DNA from: Clostridia bacterium
Lineage (GTDB): Bacteria > Bacillota > Clostridia > Christensenellales > UBA1242
Assembly (NCBI GenBank): GCA_017650795.1
Contig: JAGCEE010000269.1
Location: forward strand, 1 to 5,187
Direction: 5' to 3'
Length of the DNA: 5,187 nucleotides
Every line of letters begins with the position of its first letter. The stretch's first letter is position 1. The notes beneath the pieces are model-generated. The model worked only from the letters and a program-made list of their open reading frames with translations, was not told the DNA's origin and made no database searches. Below, piece after piece: positions 1-4,949 of this stretch. Both the position numbers and the translations under genes were made by a program.

Positions 1-23
1 CAGTTACATAGTTTTCAAAGGTA

Positions 24-326
24 CTACGTTTCATTCTTAGGCTCCCTGCGATAGACGTGGAACACAAAACAATGTGAAAGAAGGTAGTCCGCATCAAATC
101 CAAACTTTTCCTGCAACTCGTATTTGTACTGGTCATAGATAGTCATTCCCTTAACCCTCTTAACCACCATAAGTTGCTTTTCACCAAAAATAGGCTTGAG
201 AAATTCCATTACCTTTTCTACTTGGTCTGTCTGAACGATAATTCCCGGGTATTGCCAAGTTCCAATCTTTGAGCTAAAGAAATTAGCCTGTAGATTTATC
301 ATCTTTTTGAATGTTGAAAGTTTCAT
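24..326 (-). CDS. Unrecognised 100-aa protein
   Basis: I do not recognise this protein. It is small and soluble-looking, with no signal peptide or membrane segment. The N-terminus is basic and hydrophobic (MKLSTFKK). The middle holds short beta-like stretches (GIIVQT, LMVVKRV), the next part is a charged, aromatic helix-like stretch, and the C-terminus ends REPKNET. The ATG at 326 is supported by GAGGTAA, with five bases between AGGT and the ATG. The stop is TAG, followed three codons later by an in-frame TGA. The gene has its own promoter, which overlaps the terminator of the gene before it, so it probably begins a separate transcript. Coding is likely; function is unknown. Confidence 0.72.
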   Translation of the reverse strand: MKLSTFKKMINLQANFFSSKIGTWQYPGIIVQTDQVEKVMEFLKPIFGEKQLMVVKRVKGMTIYDQYKYELQEKFGFDADYLLSHCFVFHVYRREPKNET

Positions 327-347
327 AAGTTACCTCGTTTTTTCTTA

Positions 348-376
348 AATATAAAAAACCCCATTGATTTTGTCAA
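348..376 (-). promoter_or_regulatory. Sigma70-type promoter overlapping a terminator
   Basis: On the minus strand there is a perfect -35 TTGACA (376-371), a 17-base spacer and a -10 TATATT (353-348). Transcription would start near position 341, giving a leader of about 15-20 bases that contains the GAGGTAA ribosome site of the gene starting at 326. The -35 box lies in the 5' arm and loop of the terminator hairpin, and the -10 begins at the last T of the terminator's T-tract. The promoter match is seen directly; its activity is inferred. Confidence 0.75.
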
Positions 377-381
377 TGGGG
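353..381 (-). terminator. Rho-independent terminator
   Basis: On the minus strand a perfect 9-bp stem, CCCCATTGA paired with TCAATGGGG, closes a five-base loop (CAAAA) and is followed directly by TTTTTT (358-353). It lies about 55 bases after the stop of the 193-aa gene and would end that transcript. The plus strand has no T-tract after the stem, so it should act in one direction only. Confidence 0.88.
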
Positions 382-391
382 AGAAACACAA

Positions 392-417
392 GTATTGTAA
401 TTTTTTGTTTACAATAC
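392..417. repeat. 9-bp inverted repeat, operator-like or 3' hairpin
   Basis: GTATTGTAA (392-400) and TTACAATAC (409-417) form a perfect 9-bp inverted repeat around an eight-base AT spacer. It lies between the stop of the 193-aa gene and the downstream terminator-promoter, ending 15 bases upstream of the -35 box. There is no T-tract, so it is not a terminator by itself. The same GTATTGTAA half-site occurs at 1951-1959, upstream of the other promoter. It could be a repressor or activator site, or an RNA hairpin protecting the 3' end. Confidence 0.55.
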
Positions 418-436
418 AGCTTTATTTAGGAGAAAA

Positions 437-1018
437 CTAAAGGTGTTCAGCAATTGCCTTAATGATTCCCTTAACCAATCCCTGCCAAGTATCAATAACT
501 TCATCTTCTTCTTCATCATTGGCTTTCTTTGCCATTGTGATTCGGTAGTTAGGATTCTTAATCAACTGCATAGCAGTGTCATAACCGTGGCAGTGTTGCT
601 TGTTAAGTGTGGTAACAAAGGACTTGAATGTTTCGTTATCAAACTTAAATGGAAGAGTCTTCAACAAATCTTCCTTTGTCTGATTTTCCATAATCCAATT
701 CAAAGCCTTCTGCATAGTAACTAGACGAGCATAAGCCTTACAATAATTGTCATTTTCATTACAAGAAATTGACTGGTCGCAAAGGAAATACTTGTACTTT
801 TCACCACAAATTCTTGAAGCAAAGAACTGACCATCTACTTTCTTGCCTACGGCATCTTCCAAACTTTTCTCATCGGAAAGGTAATAGATTGAGCATAGAC
901 CGGTTCTTCTATGACGCTTCTTTACATCTTTAATTGGGGTGTGGTCAAAGCGAACCAAGAAATAAGCATCGGAACGCAGACCAGTTTCTTTATCAACAAC
1001 ATTTGCTTTTACTATCAT
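437..1018 (-). CDS. Unrecognised 193-aa protein
   Basis: I recognise no family. The first 90 residues look like a beta-rich domain (MIVKANVVDKETG, DAYFLVRFDHTPI, CSIYYLSDEKS, DGQFFASRI). Several cysteines are scattered between about residues 42 and 93 but do not form a clean zinc-binding spacing. The second half looks helical: an ALNWIMENQ segment, a DNETFKSFVTTLNKQHCHGYDTAMQLI segment, an acidic NDEEEDE patch, and a final amphipathic helix (WQGLVKGIIKAIAEHL). There is no membrane segment or signal peptide. The ATG at 1018 is preceded by AAAAGGAAAA. The stop is TAG, with a TAA five codons further on. It is followed by an inverted repeat and a strong terminator, so it is the last gene of its transcript. 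The partner or role is unknown. Confidence 0.78.
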   Translation of the reverse strand: MIVKANVVDKETGLRSDAYFLVRFDHTPIKDVKKRHRRTGLCSIYYLSDEKSLEDAVGKKVDGQFFASRICGEKYKYFLCDQSISCNENDNYCKAYARLVTMQKALNWIMENQTKEDLLKTLPFKFDNETFKSFVTTLNKQHCHGYDTAMQLIKNPNYRITMAKKANDEEEDEVIDTWQGLVKGIIKAIAEHL

Positions 1019-1071
1019 TTTTTATTTTCCTTTTATTTAAATTCAAGAAAGACCTTTTTCAAAGGAACTGT

Positions 1072-1133
1072 ATTAAAACATCACCATTCTTATCTTGTTC
1101 CTTTTTACTAAGTGTCATTGAATAATTAAAACA
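1072..1133 (-). promoter_or_regulatory. Possible tandem extended -10 promoters
   Basis: The nine-base string TGTTTTAAT occurs twice on the minus strand, at 1133-1125 and 1080-1072. Each reads as an extended -10 element (TG, one base, then TTTAAT, five of six matches to TATAAT). Neither has a good -35 at normal spacing; the nearest for the upstream copy is TTGACC, 20 bases away. The 193-aa gene must be expressed from somewhere in this gap, and these are the best candidates I see. Chance occurrence in AT-rich DNA is quite possible. Confidence 0.25.
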
Positions 1134-1158
1134 AACTCATTAAGGCATCAGGTCAATT

Positions 1159-1352
1159 TTAAAAATTTTCCTCAGATGGTAATTTTAGAATTTTGTAAGT
1201 GCTATCATTGGCAACATATATCCGCGGGTATTATCGGGTAACTCGTTCAAATACCTATGGTCTATAAAACATCCAACTTCAATCGTGAAACGATTTGCAA
1301 AATGCAAAAATTGTGACAAAGCAAATACAAATTATTCAACAACTCGGTCTTG
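1159..1352 (-). pseudogene. Decayed gene fragment with frameshift and stop
   Basis: This stretch has no usable start codon and no complete reading frame, but its minus strand translates into protein-like sequence across a single frame change. One frame (1331-1185) gives a segment containing FANRFTIEVGCFID and YLNELPDNTRG. The next frame picks up at about 1221 with IYVANDSTYKI and LKLPSEENF, then a TAA at 1161-1159. Adding one base near 1221-1226 would join the two as ELPDNTRG-IYVANDS without other change. Upstream, the first frame reads QDRVVE before an in-frame TAA (1334-1332). I read it as the 3' part of a gene that lost its 5' end and reading frame. I cannot name the family. A sequencing error could explain the shift but not the extra stop and missing start. 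The antisense strand is also open here, a known shadow effect of coding DNA. Confidence 0.5.
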
Positions 1353-1362
1353 TTAATATAAA

Positions 1363-1887
1363 TTAACCATAAATCTTATGGTAAATTTCATCATCCAAAT
1401 CAAAGCTAAACTTTGTATTTGAATTTATTTTTGAAAGTTCATCTTCCTCTTTTACCTTTTCCTTACTCAAGGCATCAACTACCTTTTCAAAGTCGGTGTC
1501 GGTAATCTTTTCCAACTTGGTAACTTCCCAATTACCAGTTACTGGGTTTCTTGACTTTTGTGTACGATTTGCCTTTAGCAACTGTTCAAGTCTAGTAGCT
1601 ACTTCAATCTTCTTATTGATTACATTCAAGGCATTAAGGTGAACCTTACCCTTTTCATTGTATTCATCAATCAAGTTAGAGAGCTTGTATGTTTCATCGT
1701 TACACTTTGACCAAAGTACGAATGTATCATAAACATTCTTGTTTTCAAACTTTTCAAGTTCTTCATCAACCTGTTCAGGTTCTACTACGAAACGGCCAAA
1801 TGATAAGACATTTTCATATTGTCTTGCTAAGTCCTTGATTCTCTTACGAAGAGTAAAGGCTGTAGTCATATTCAAATCTAATTTCAT
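1363..1887 (-). CDS. Coiled-coil-rich 174-aa protein, possibly DIP1984-like
   Basis: The start is placed at the ATG at 1887 (MKLDLNMTTAFTLRKRI) because AAAGGA sits seven bases upstream. An in-frame ATG at 1920 lies inside the predicted -10 region, so it would not be transcribed. The protein is almost entirely helical and charged. It has an N-terminal helix (LRKRIKDLARQYENVL), a central helix ending KLSNLIDEYN, a further helix (NVINKKIEVATRLEQLLKANR), a short loop with NPVTGNW, and a C-terminal helix (DALSKEKVKEEDELSKIN) ending TKFSFDLDDEIYHKIYG. The order of helices and the 'LSxLIxxYN' element remind me of the small helical DIP1984/septicolysin-like family. That is a memory-based resemblance and weak. 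There are no catalytic motifs or membrane segments. It has its own promoter and stands alone after the operon. Coding is likely; function is unknown. Confidence 0.78.
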   Translation of the reverse strand: MKLDLNMTTAFTLRKRIKDLARQYENVLSFGRFVVEPEQVDEELEKFENKNVYDTFVLWSKCNDETYKLSNLIDEYNEKGKVHLNALNVINKKIEVATRLEQLLKANRTQKSRNPVTGNWEVTKLEKITDTDFEKVVDALSKEKVKEEDELSKINSNTKFSFDLDDEIYHKIYG

Positions 1888-1918
1888 TTTGTTATCCTTT
1901 GTAAAATTTATGTTACAC

Positions 1919-1946
1919 AATATAGAATTTTGTTTTTTCTTGTAAA
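1919..1946 (-). promoter_or_regulatory. Sigma70-like promoter for the 174-aa gene
   Basis: On the minus strand -35 TTTACA (1946-1941) is separated by 16 bases from -10 TATATT (1924-1919). The predicted start near 1912 leaves a leader of about 25 bases containing the AAAGGA ribosome site for the ATG at 1887. The spacing and both boxes are good, and the position in the only gap between the operon and this gene supports it. Confidence 0.65.
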
Positions 1947-1950
1947 GGGG

Positions 1951-1973
1951 GTATTGTAAAAAATATTTTACAG
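1951..1973. repeat. AT-rich inverted repeat related to 392-417
   Basis: TGTAAAA (1955-1961) and TTTTACA (1966-1972) pair as a 7-bp stem around AATA. The left side extends to GTATTGTAA (1951-1959), identical to the half-site at 392-400. It begins nine bases after the stop of the last operon gene and ends five bases before the -35 box of the next promoter. It could be a weak transcript-end hairpin, although no T-tract follows it on the minus strand, or a binding site for a regulator of both promoters. Confidence 0.4.
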
Positions 1974-1981
1974 ATTAAACT

Positions 1982-2299
1982 TTATGCTTCAAAATCCAAT
2001 TCTATTTCTTTCTTTTTCTGTTCTACTTCATATTCCTTTACATATTGGATAGTCTTGAATATTTTGTTCTTCATTGGTACACCACTTAAAGGACAGAGTC
2101 TTTGACTATATTCGCCAACAGGGAAAAATGCCAATCCTTGTTGATTGTCATTTGGGGTTACTATAAATCGTTCACCTGACATTTTAACAAATCTACAAAT
2201 TATATAATCCTTGTAAGTTGCTGTTGTCGGTTGTGATGAACTTAATATTAAAGTTAAACCTGCATCCTTACAAGTTTCCTTATACTCCTTGAAAGTCAT
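1982..2299 (-). CDS. Unrecognised 105-aa protein with KKKxIExDF tail
   Basis: I recognise no family. A short helix (MTFKEYKETCKDAGL) leads into a beta-rich region (LTLILSSS, TATYKDYIICRFV, RFIVTPNDN, LAFFPVGEY). A helix follows (IFKTIQYVKEYEVEQ) and then the tail KKKEIELDF at residues 95-103, with EA after it. The tail matches those of the 152-, 129-, 139- and 166-aa proteins upstream. The start ATG at 2299 overlaps the end of the 152-aa gene by 20 bases, and its ribosome site AAGGA is formed by the lysine and aspartate codons of that gene's tail. This is the last gene of the run and has no overlapping successor, yet it keeps the tail, which suggests the tail matters at the protein level. Confidence 0.78.
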   Translation of the reverse strand: MTFKEYKETCKDAGLTLILSSSQPTTATYKDYIICRFVKMSGERFIVTPNDNQQGLAFFPVGEYSQRLCPLSGVPMKNKIFKTIQYVKEYEVEQKKKEIELDFEA

Positions 2300-2738
2300 T
2301 TTCCAAATCCTTCTTTTTCTTTTCTACTTTATATTTCTTTATGCCTTTGTTAATTAAATTTAACAAATCTTCGTCAGACATATTCTTATAATAATACTGA
2401 TTCCAATGCTCGTAATGTAAAATATCCAACAAAAGAAGTGAAATAATAATTGATTCTTGATTACCAAATGGGTCATAACAATCAAGTTCTTGTGTATAAT
2501 AATCAATAGACTTATCATTAGTTAGATTTAGCAAATTATCAAGTCTTACACACAAATCTATTTGGTCGGATTTAACCACCCTTTGATTCAATTCACGAAC
2601 TCTAATATATAATGGCTTTGGCATATCTTTTGACGAAAATGTAAGTGATTGTGAAGCATAATTAAGATGTTGTCTTAAATATAGTAATTGTATTCTAATA
2701 TCATCATCTGATGGTGATGGTGGTGCTGGCCTTGGCAT
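2280..2738 (-). CDS. Unrecognised 152-aa protein with KKKxLExDF tail
   Basis: The family is not recognised. The N-terminus is proline-rich and then acidic (PRPAPPSPSDDD), and the rest looks helical: IQLLYLRQHLNYASQSL, a KSDQIDLCVRLDNLLNL segment, and a hydrophobic helix (ESIIISLLLLDILHYEHW) that contains histidine and acidic residues, so it is probably buried rather than transmembrane. Residues 120-149, ending in KKKKDLENDF, align without gaps to residues 99-128 of the 129-aa protein encoded just upstream, with 16 of 30 residues identical by hand count. The two are therefore related at least in their C-terminal third. The ATG at 2738 overlaps the preceding stop by one base (TAATG), and its ribosome site AAAGGAT comes from the LEKDF codons of the previous gene, which suggests translational coupling. 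Confidence 0.78.
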   Translation of the reverse strand: MPRPAPPSPSDDDIRIQLLYLRQHLNYASQSLTFSSKDMPKPLYIRVRELNQRVVKSDQIDLCVRLDNLLNLTNDKSIDYYTQELDCYDPFGNQESIIISLLLLDILHYEHWNQYYYKNMSDEDLLNLINKGIKKYKVEKKKKDLENDFQGV

Positions 2739-3127
2739 TAATTAAAATCCTTTTCAAGTGCTTTCTTCTTTTCTTCAATCTTGAATTGCTTAATTTTTAA
2801 GTTTATCTGTGTTATCAATTCTTCAGAACTAAACTTATTTAATTCTATAATCTTTTGGGCATCATCAATTTTACAATCAAAGAATTTTAAAATTATTGCT
2901 TGAAATGTAACATCCATTGACCACGAACCGCCAACTATCACATTTTGTAAAATATCTTTTACAGAAATGAATTGTGCTAATTCATTTGAAAAATTATTAT
3001 CGTGTAAAATTGGTCGCATTATCTTAGAAAACAAAGTACAAAGGGCTTTTTCATACTCAGCTTTTTCTTTATTTTCGTCTTTTTGTTTCCTTTTGAAAAT
3101 CCTGTTCCAAAGACTTCTTACGCTCAT
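2738..3127 (-). CDS. Unrecognised 129-aa protein with KKKxLExDF tail
   Basis: The family is not recognised. The N-terminus is strongly basic and amphipathic (MSVRSLWNRIFKRKQ) and is followed by a charged helix (DENKEKAEYEKALCTLF). Residues 99-128 form the tail domain, FSSEEL followed by a lysine-rich helix and KKKALEKDF, homologous to the C-terminus of the 152-aa protein. The chosen ATG at 3127 has AAGGAAAAG upstream but overlaps the previous gene by 59 bases, so the first 18 or so residues are encoded over that gene's tail in another frame. The next in-frame ATG is about residue 37, with no better ribosome site. The overlap is unusually long for this operon, so the start is less certain than the gene. 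Confidence 0.74.
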   Translation of the reverse strand: MSVRSLWNRIFKRKQKDENKEKAEYEKALCTLFSKIMRPILHDNNFSNELAQFISVKDILQNVIVGGSWSMDVTFQAIILKFFDCKIDDAQKIIELNKFSSEELITQINLKIKQFKIEEKKKALEKDFN

Positions 3128-3488
3128 TTATTTTCTTTTCCTTGATTAGAACATTGAAAAGTTCCAATTTAGCAATTATATTTTTATAAGTTTCTTCAAC
3201 TGATTTAAAATCTTTTTCTGTGTAAATATTTCTACTATTACAAGAATCATAATCTATTGTCACATCACCATTGAGAGCATCATAATAGCAATCAACACAA
3301 GTTTCAAAACTTATACAAGGGTGGCTACACCTATCACTATATTCCATAAAAGTAGCTACTTCTGTATCGGTAAAATAATGGTTTGGAATATAAGCACCCA
3401 AATCACCACCACCCACATCTTCTACTTTTAAACCATTCTTGTTACAAAAGTCCAAAAATAGCTTTTTCATCTTCGGCTGTCTGTTCAT
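3069..3488 (-). CDS. Cysteine-bearing 139-aa protein with RKKxLExDF tail
   Basis: The family is not recognised. I place the start at ATG 3488 (MNRQPKMKK), which has GCGAGA upstream. The frame stays open to 3533, and ATG 3470 is an alternative that lacks a ribosome site. Residues 8-20 (KKLFLDFCNKNGL) resemble the opening helix of the neighbouring tail proteins. A glycine-rich turn (VGGGDLGAY) follows. The cysteines at 54, 58, 64 and 67 are spaced CxxxC-x5-CxxC, with another at 83; this could bind zinc or form disulfides. A helical region with KNIIAKLELFN ends in RKKSLEQDF (residues 123-131), and eight extra residues rich in K and R follow the tail. It overlaps the end of the radical SAM gene by 47 bases. 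A link between the cysteines and the radical SAM enzyme is possible but only inferred. Confidence 0.72.
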   Translation of the reverse strand: MNRQPKMKKLFLDFCNKNGLKVEDVGGGDLGAYIPNHYFTDTEVATFMEYSDRCSHPCISFETCVDCYYDALNGDVTIDYDSCNSRNIYTEKDFKSVEETYKNIIAKLELFNVLIKEKKINERKKSLEQDFQKETKRRK

Positions 3489-4464
3489 TATTATTCTCGC
3501 TATAAACCCAACATGTTTCACTAAGCAAGTCACTCATATATTCTTTACCAGTAAAGGGAACTCGCTTTTCCAATGGTGTAGTGCTACTTCTAGCTACTTC
3601 CATTCGGACGGCATCAATGAACATTGTGCCTACACTAATATTCCCGTCCTTATCGTACATATCATAATCATCACCTTGGTAAATTTGGGCAAATTCTTCA
3701 TCACTCATACCCAATACAGTCTTAGGGTCAATTTGTTCCAACCCAAGGCAATCAAAAGATATAGCCCTACACTTATCTACAAGCATAGGTAAATCTTTCT
3801 TCAGTTGTTCAATATTTTTCTTAATTTCATCTGAGTGTCTTGACAAGTTATCGTGACCTCTTCTAAAGTCCTTATAACCTAATATAAGAACCTTGCGACC
3901 ATACAAAGCCTTGTAATCACTTGGTTTCAATACACCAGCTATGACGTGGATAACAGCATTGTCACCCAACCTATCAATGATTCTAAAATCTTCAAAATTA
4001 TTTGGGTCGGTCAATGAAATTCCAATACCAGCAATTCTAGCTTTCTTCACATCCATTAAAACTTCATAATATGGTTTTAGATGTGCTTGATTTACAGTAA
4101 TGGATGGAATAAGACCTAATGACCGCAAGTAGTAAACAAAAGTTACAAGGTTAGGGTGTGCCAAAGCATTACCGCCACCAATGGCTACTTCGGTTCCTTC
4201 CTTACATCTACTCATCAAGTCATTTATCTTTGACAAGTCTGCGTGTTTACCATTGATTGTAGAATTTTCGTGACAAAACGAACATCCACCATCGCAGTAG
4301 TCTGTCAGCTTCAAGTCAAAGGATTCAGGTGTATAGTAAGTGAAATGGTCAGCTTTTGGGTCTATGGTTTCCTTAACCTTAGTCCCGTCACTGTAAATAG
4401 TTACAGTATGATTACCATTTTGATAAGATGAAATAATTTTAGGTAAAATCGGCTTCCAATTCAT
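3442..4464 (-). CDS. Radical SAM protein of phage type, function unknown
   Basis: Residues 57-64 read CDGGCSFC, the CxxxCxxC motif that binds the 4Fe-4S cluster of radical SAM enzymes. The downstream AIGGGNALAHPNL (94-106) occupies the place of the GGE motif that contacts S-adenosylmethionine, with N where many families have E. TVNQAHL (123-129), GIGISL (146-151) and VLILGYKDFRRG (192-203) fit successive strands of the partial TIM barrel. The first 50 residues are a small beta-type extension (HTVTIYSDGTKV). The C-terminal part has no cluster of cysteines, so a SPASM or twitch auxiliary-cluster domain is unlikely. The CHENS and IGGGN signature resembles uncharacterised radical SAM proteins I associate with phage genomes, from memory. 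It does not look like QueE or NrdG. The ATG at 4464 overlaps the previous gene by 26 bases, with AAGAAG just upstream. It is the only member of this stretch of the operon that lacks the tail. The substrate is unknown. Confidence 0.93.
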   Translation of the reverse strand: MNWKPILPKIISSYQNGNHTVTIYSDGTKVKETIDPKADHFTYYTPESFDLKLTDYCDGGCSFCHENSTINGKHADLSKINDLMSRCKEGTEVAIGGGNALAHPNLVTFVYYLRSLGLIPSITVNQAHLKPYYEVLMDVKKARIAGIGISLTDPNNFEDFRIIDRLGDNAVIHVIAGVLKPSDYKALYGRKVLILGYKDFRRGHDNLSRHSDEIKKNIEQLKKDLPMLVDKCRAISFDCLGLEQIDPKTVLGMSDEEFAQIYQGDDYDMYDKDGNISVGTMFIDAVRMEVARSSTTPLEKRVPFTGKEYMSDLLSETCWVYSENNNEQTAEDEKAIFGLL

Positions 4465-4939
4465 ACTTCTTTTTCATTTCCTTAAATTCTTTGAGTTTCT
4501 TCAAATAGTTACCAATTTGAATCTTGAAATCATCTAAATTATCCACAATAACCGACTTGTAATCACCATCGTAATTAGGAACATCCATAATGTAAGGGAA
4601 TGGCTTTAAATGCGGTTCTTCATCATCTTTCTTCTTTTTACGCCTGTCAACGATTCTTTTTTCTTCGTGCTTGATAATTTCGTATTGGTAAATTTCAAGT
4701 TTAAGTTCACCTGTAGAAAGAATCAAATCACAAACATAATCTTGGTCAGACCAATTACCATCACCTCTTTGTGAATCATATTTCCAAGTATTGAAATATT
4801 CGTAGTTTTCGGAGTCACCCTTTGTAAAATATTTTTTATTAAATTCCTTACTCTTGAATCCTAAACTTTCAAGATAATCAATGTAAGGTTTTAACTTATT
4901 ATAATATTCTGGCATATCTTTTTTAAGTATGTTTTCCAT
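4439..4939 (-). CDS. Unrecognised 166-aa protein with KKYELEADF tail
   Basis: The family is not recognised. An N-terminal helical region (PEYYNKLKPYIDYLESLGF) is followed by an aromatic, charged segment (YFNTWKYDSQRGDGNW) and by beta-like strands (YVCDLILSTGELKLEIYQYEI). A very basic stretch follows (RRKKKKDDEE), then a proline-containing linker, and finally a lysine-rich helix that ends KKYELEADF (residues 157-165). The helix-strands-helix-tail order resembles that of the 105-aa protein at the other end of the operon, so the two may be distant paralogues. The ATG at 4939 has GGGGT five bases upstream, and the previous gene ends ten bases before it. The start of the radical SAM gene lies inside the DNA encoding the tail. 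Confidence 0.78.
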   Translation of the reverse strand: MENILKKDMPEYYNKLKPYIDYLESLGFKSKEFNKKYFTKGDSENYEYFNTWKYDSQRGDGNWSDQDYVCDLILSTGELKLEIYQYEIIKHEEKRIVDRRKKKKDDEEPHLKPFPYIMDVPNYDGDYKSVIVDNLDDFKIQIGNYLKKLKEFKEMKKKYELEADFT

Positions 4940-4949
4940 AGTTACCCCA

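Noticed and set aside
24..439. Recoding of TAG as an amino acid, since two genes end in TAG with another stop within five codons
   Set aside because: No gene needs an in-frame TAG to stay open, and the stops that break the decayed fragment are TAA, so standard code explains everything seen.
443..1125. Plus-strand open frames opposite the 193-aa gene and in the gap before it
   Set aside because: They are antisense shadows, rich in F, L, I and S, with no ribosome sites or neighbours in that direction.
1227..1255. Possible tRNA or structured RNA (GTTCAAAT loop, GGTATT/AATACC stem)
   Set aside because: The stem flanking TTCAAAT does not pair, and no acceptor, D or anticodon arms fit around it on either strand.
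1281..1308. Two adjacent short hairpins (AATCGT/ACGATT and TTTGCA/TGCAAA), considered as a terminator for the 174-aa gene
   Set aside because: Neither is followed by a T-tract on the minus strand, both lie within the decayed coding fragment, and six-base stems are common by chance.
1189..1353. Plus-strand open frame containing KCKNCDK, suggestive of a zinc ribbon
   Set aside because: It has no ATG and no ribosome site, opposes all neighbours, and is antisense to the better-supported minus-strand fragment, whose codon pattern can create such a shadow.
1982..4474. The tail as a T4-type prohead protease cleavage site
   Set aside because: That protease prefers [IL]-x-E, whereas the shared element is [LI]-E adjacent, so the fit is poor.
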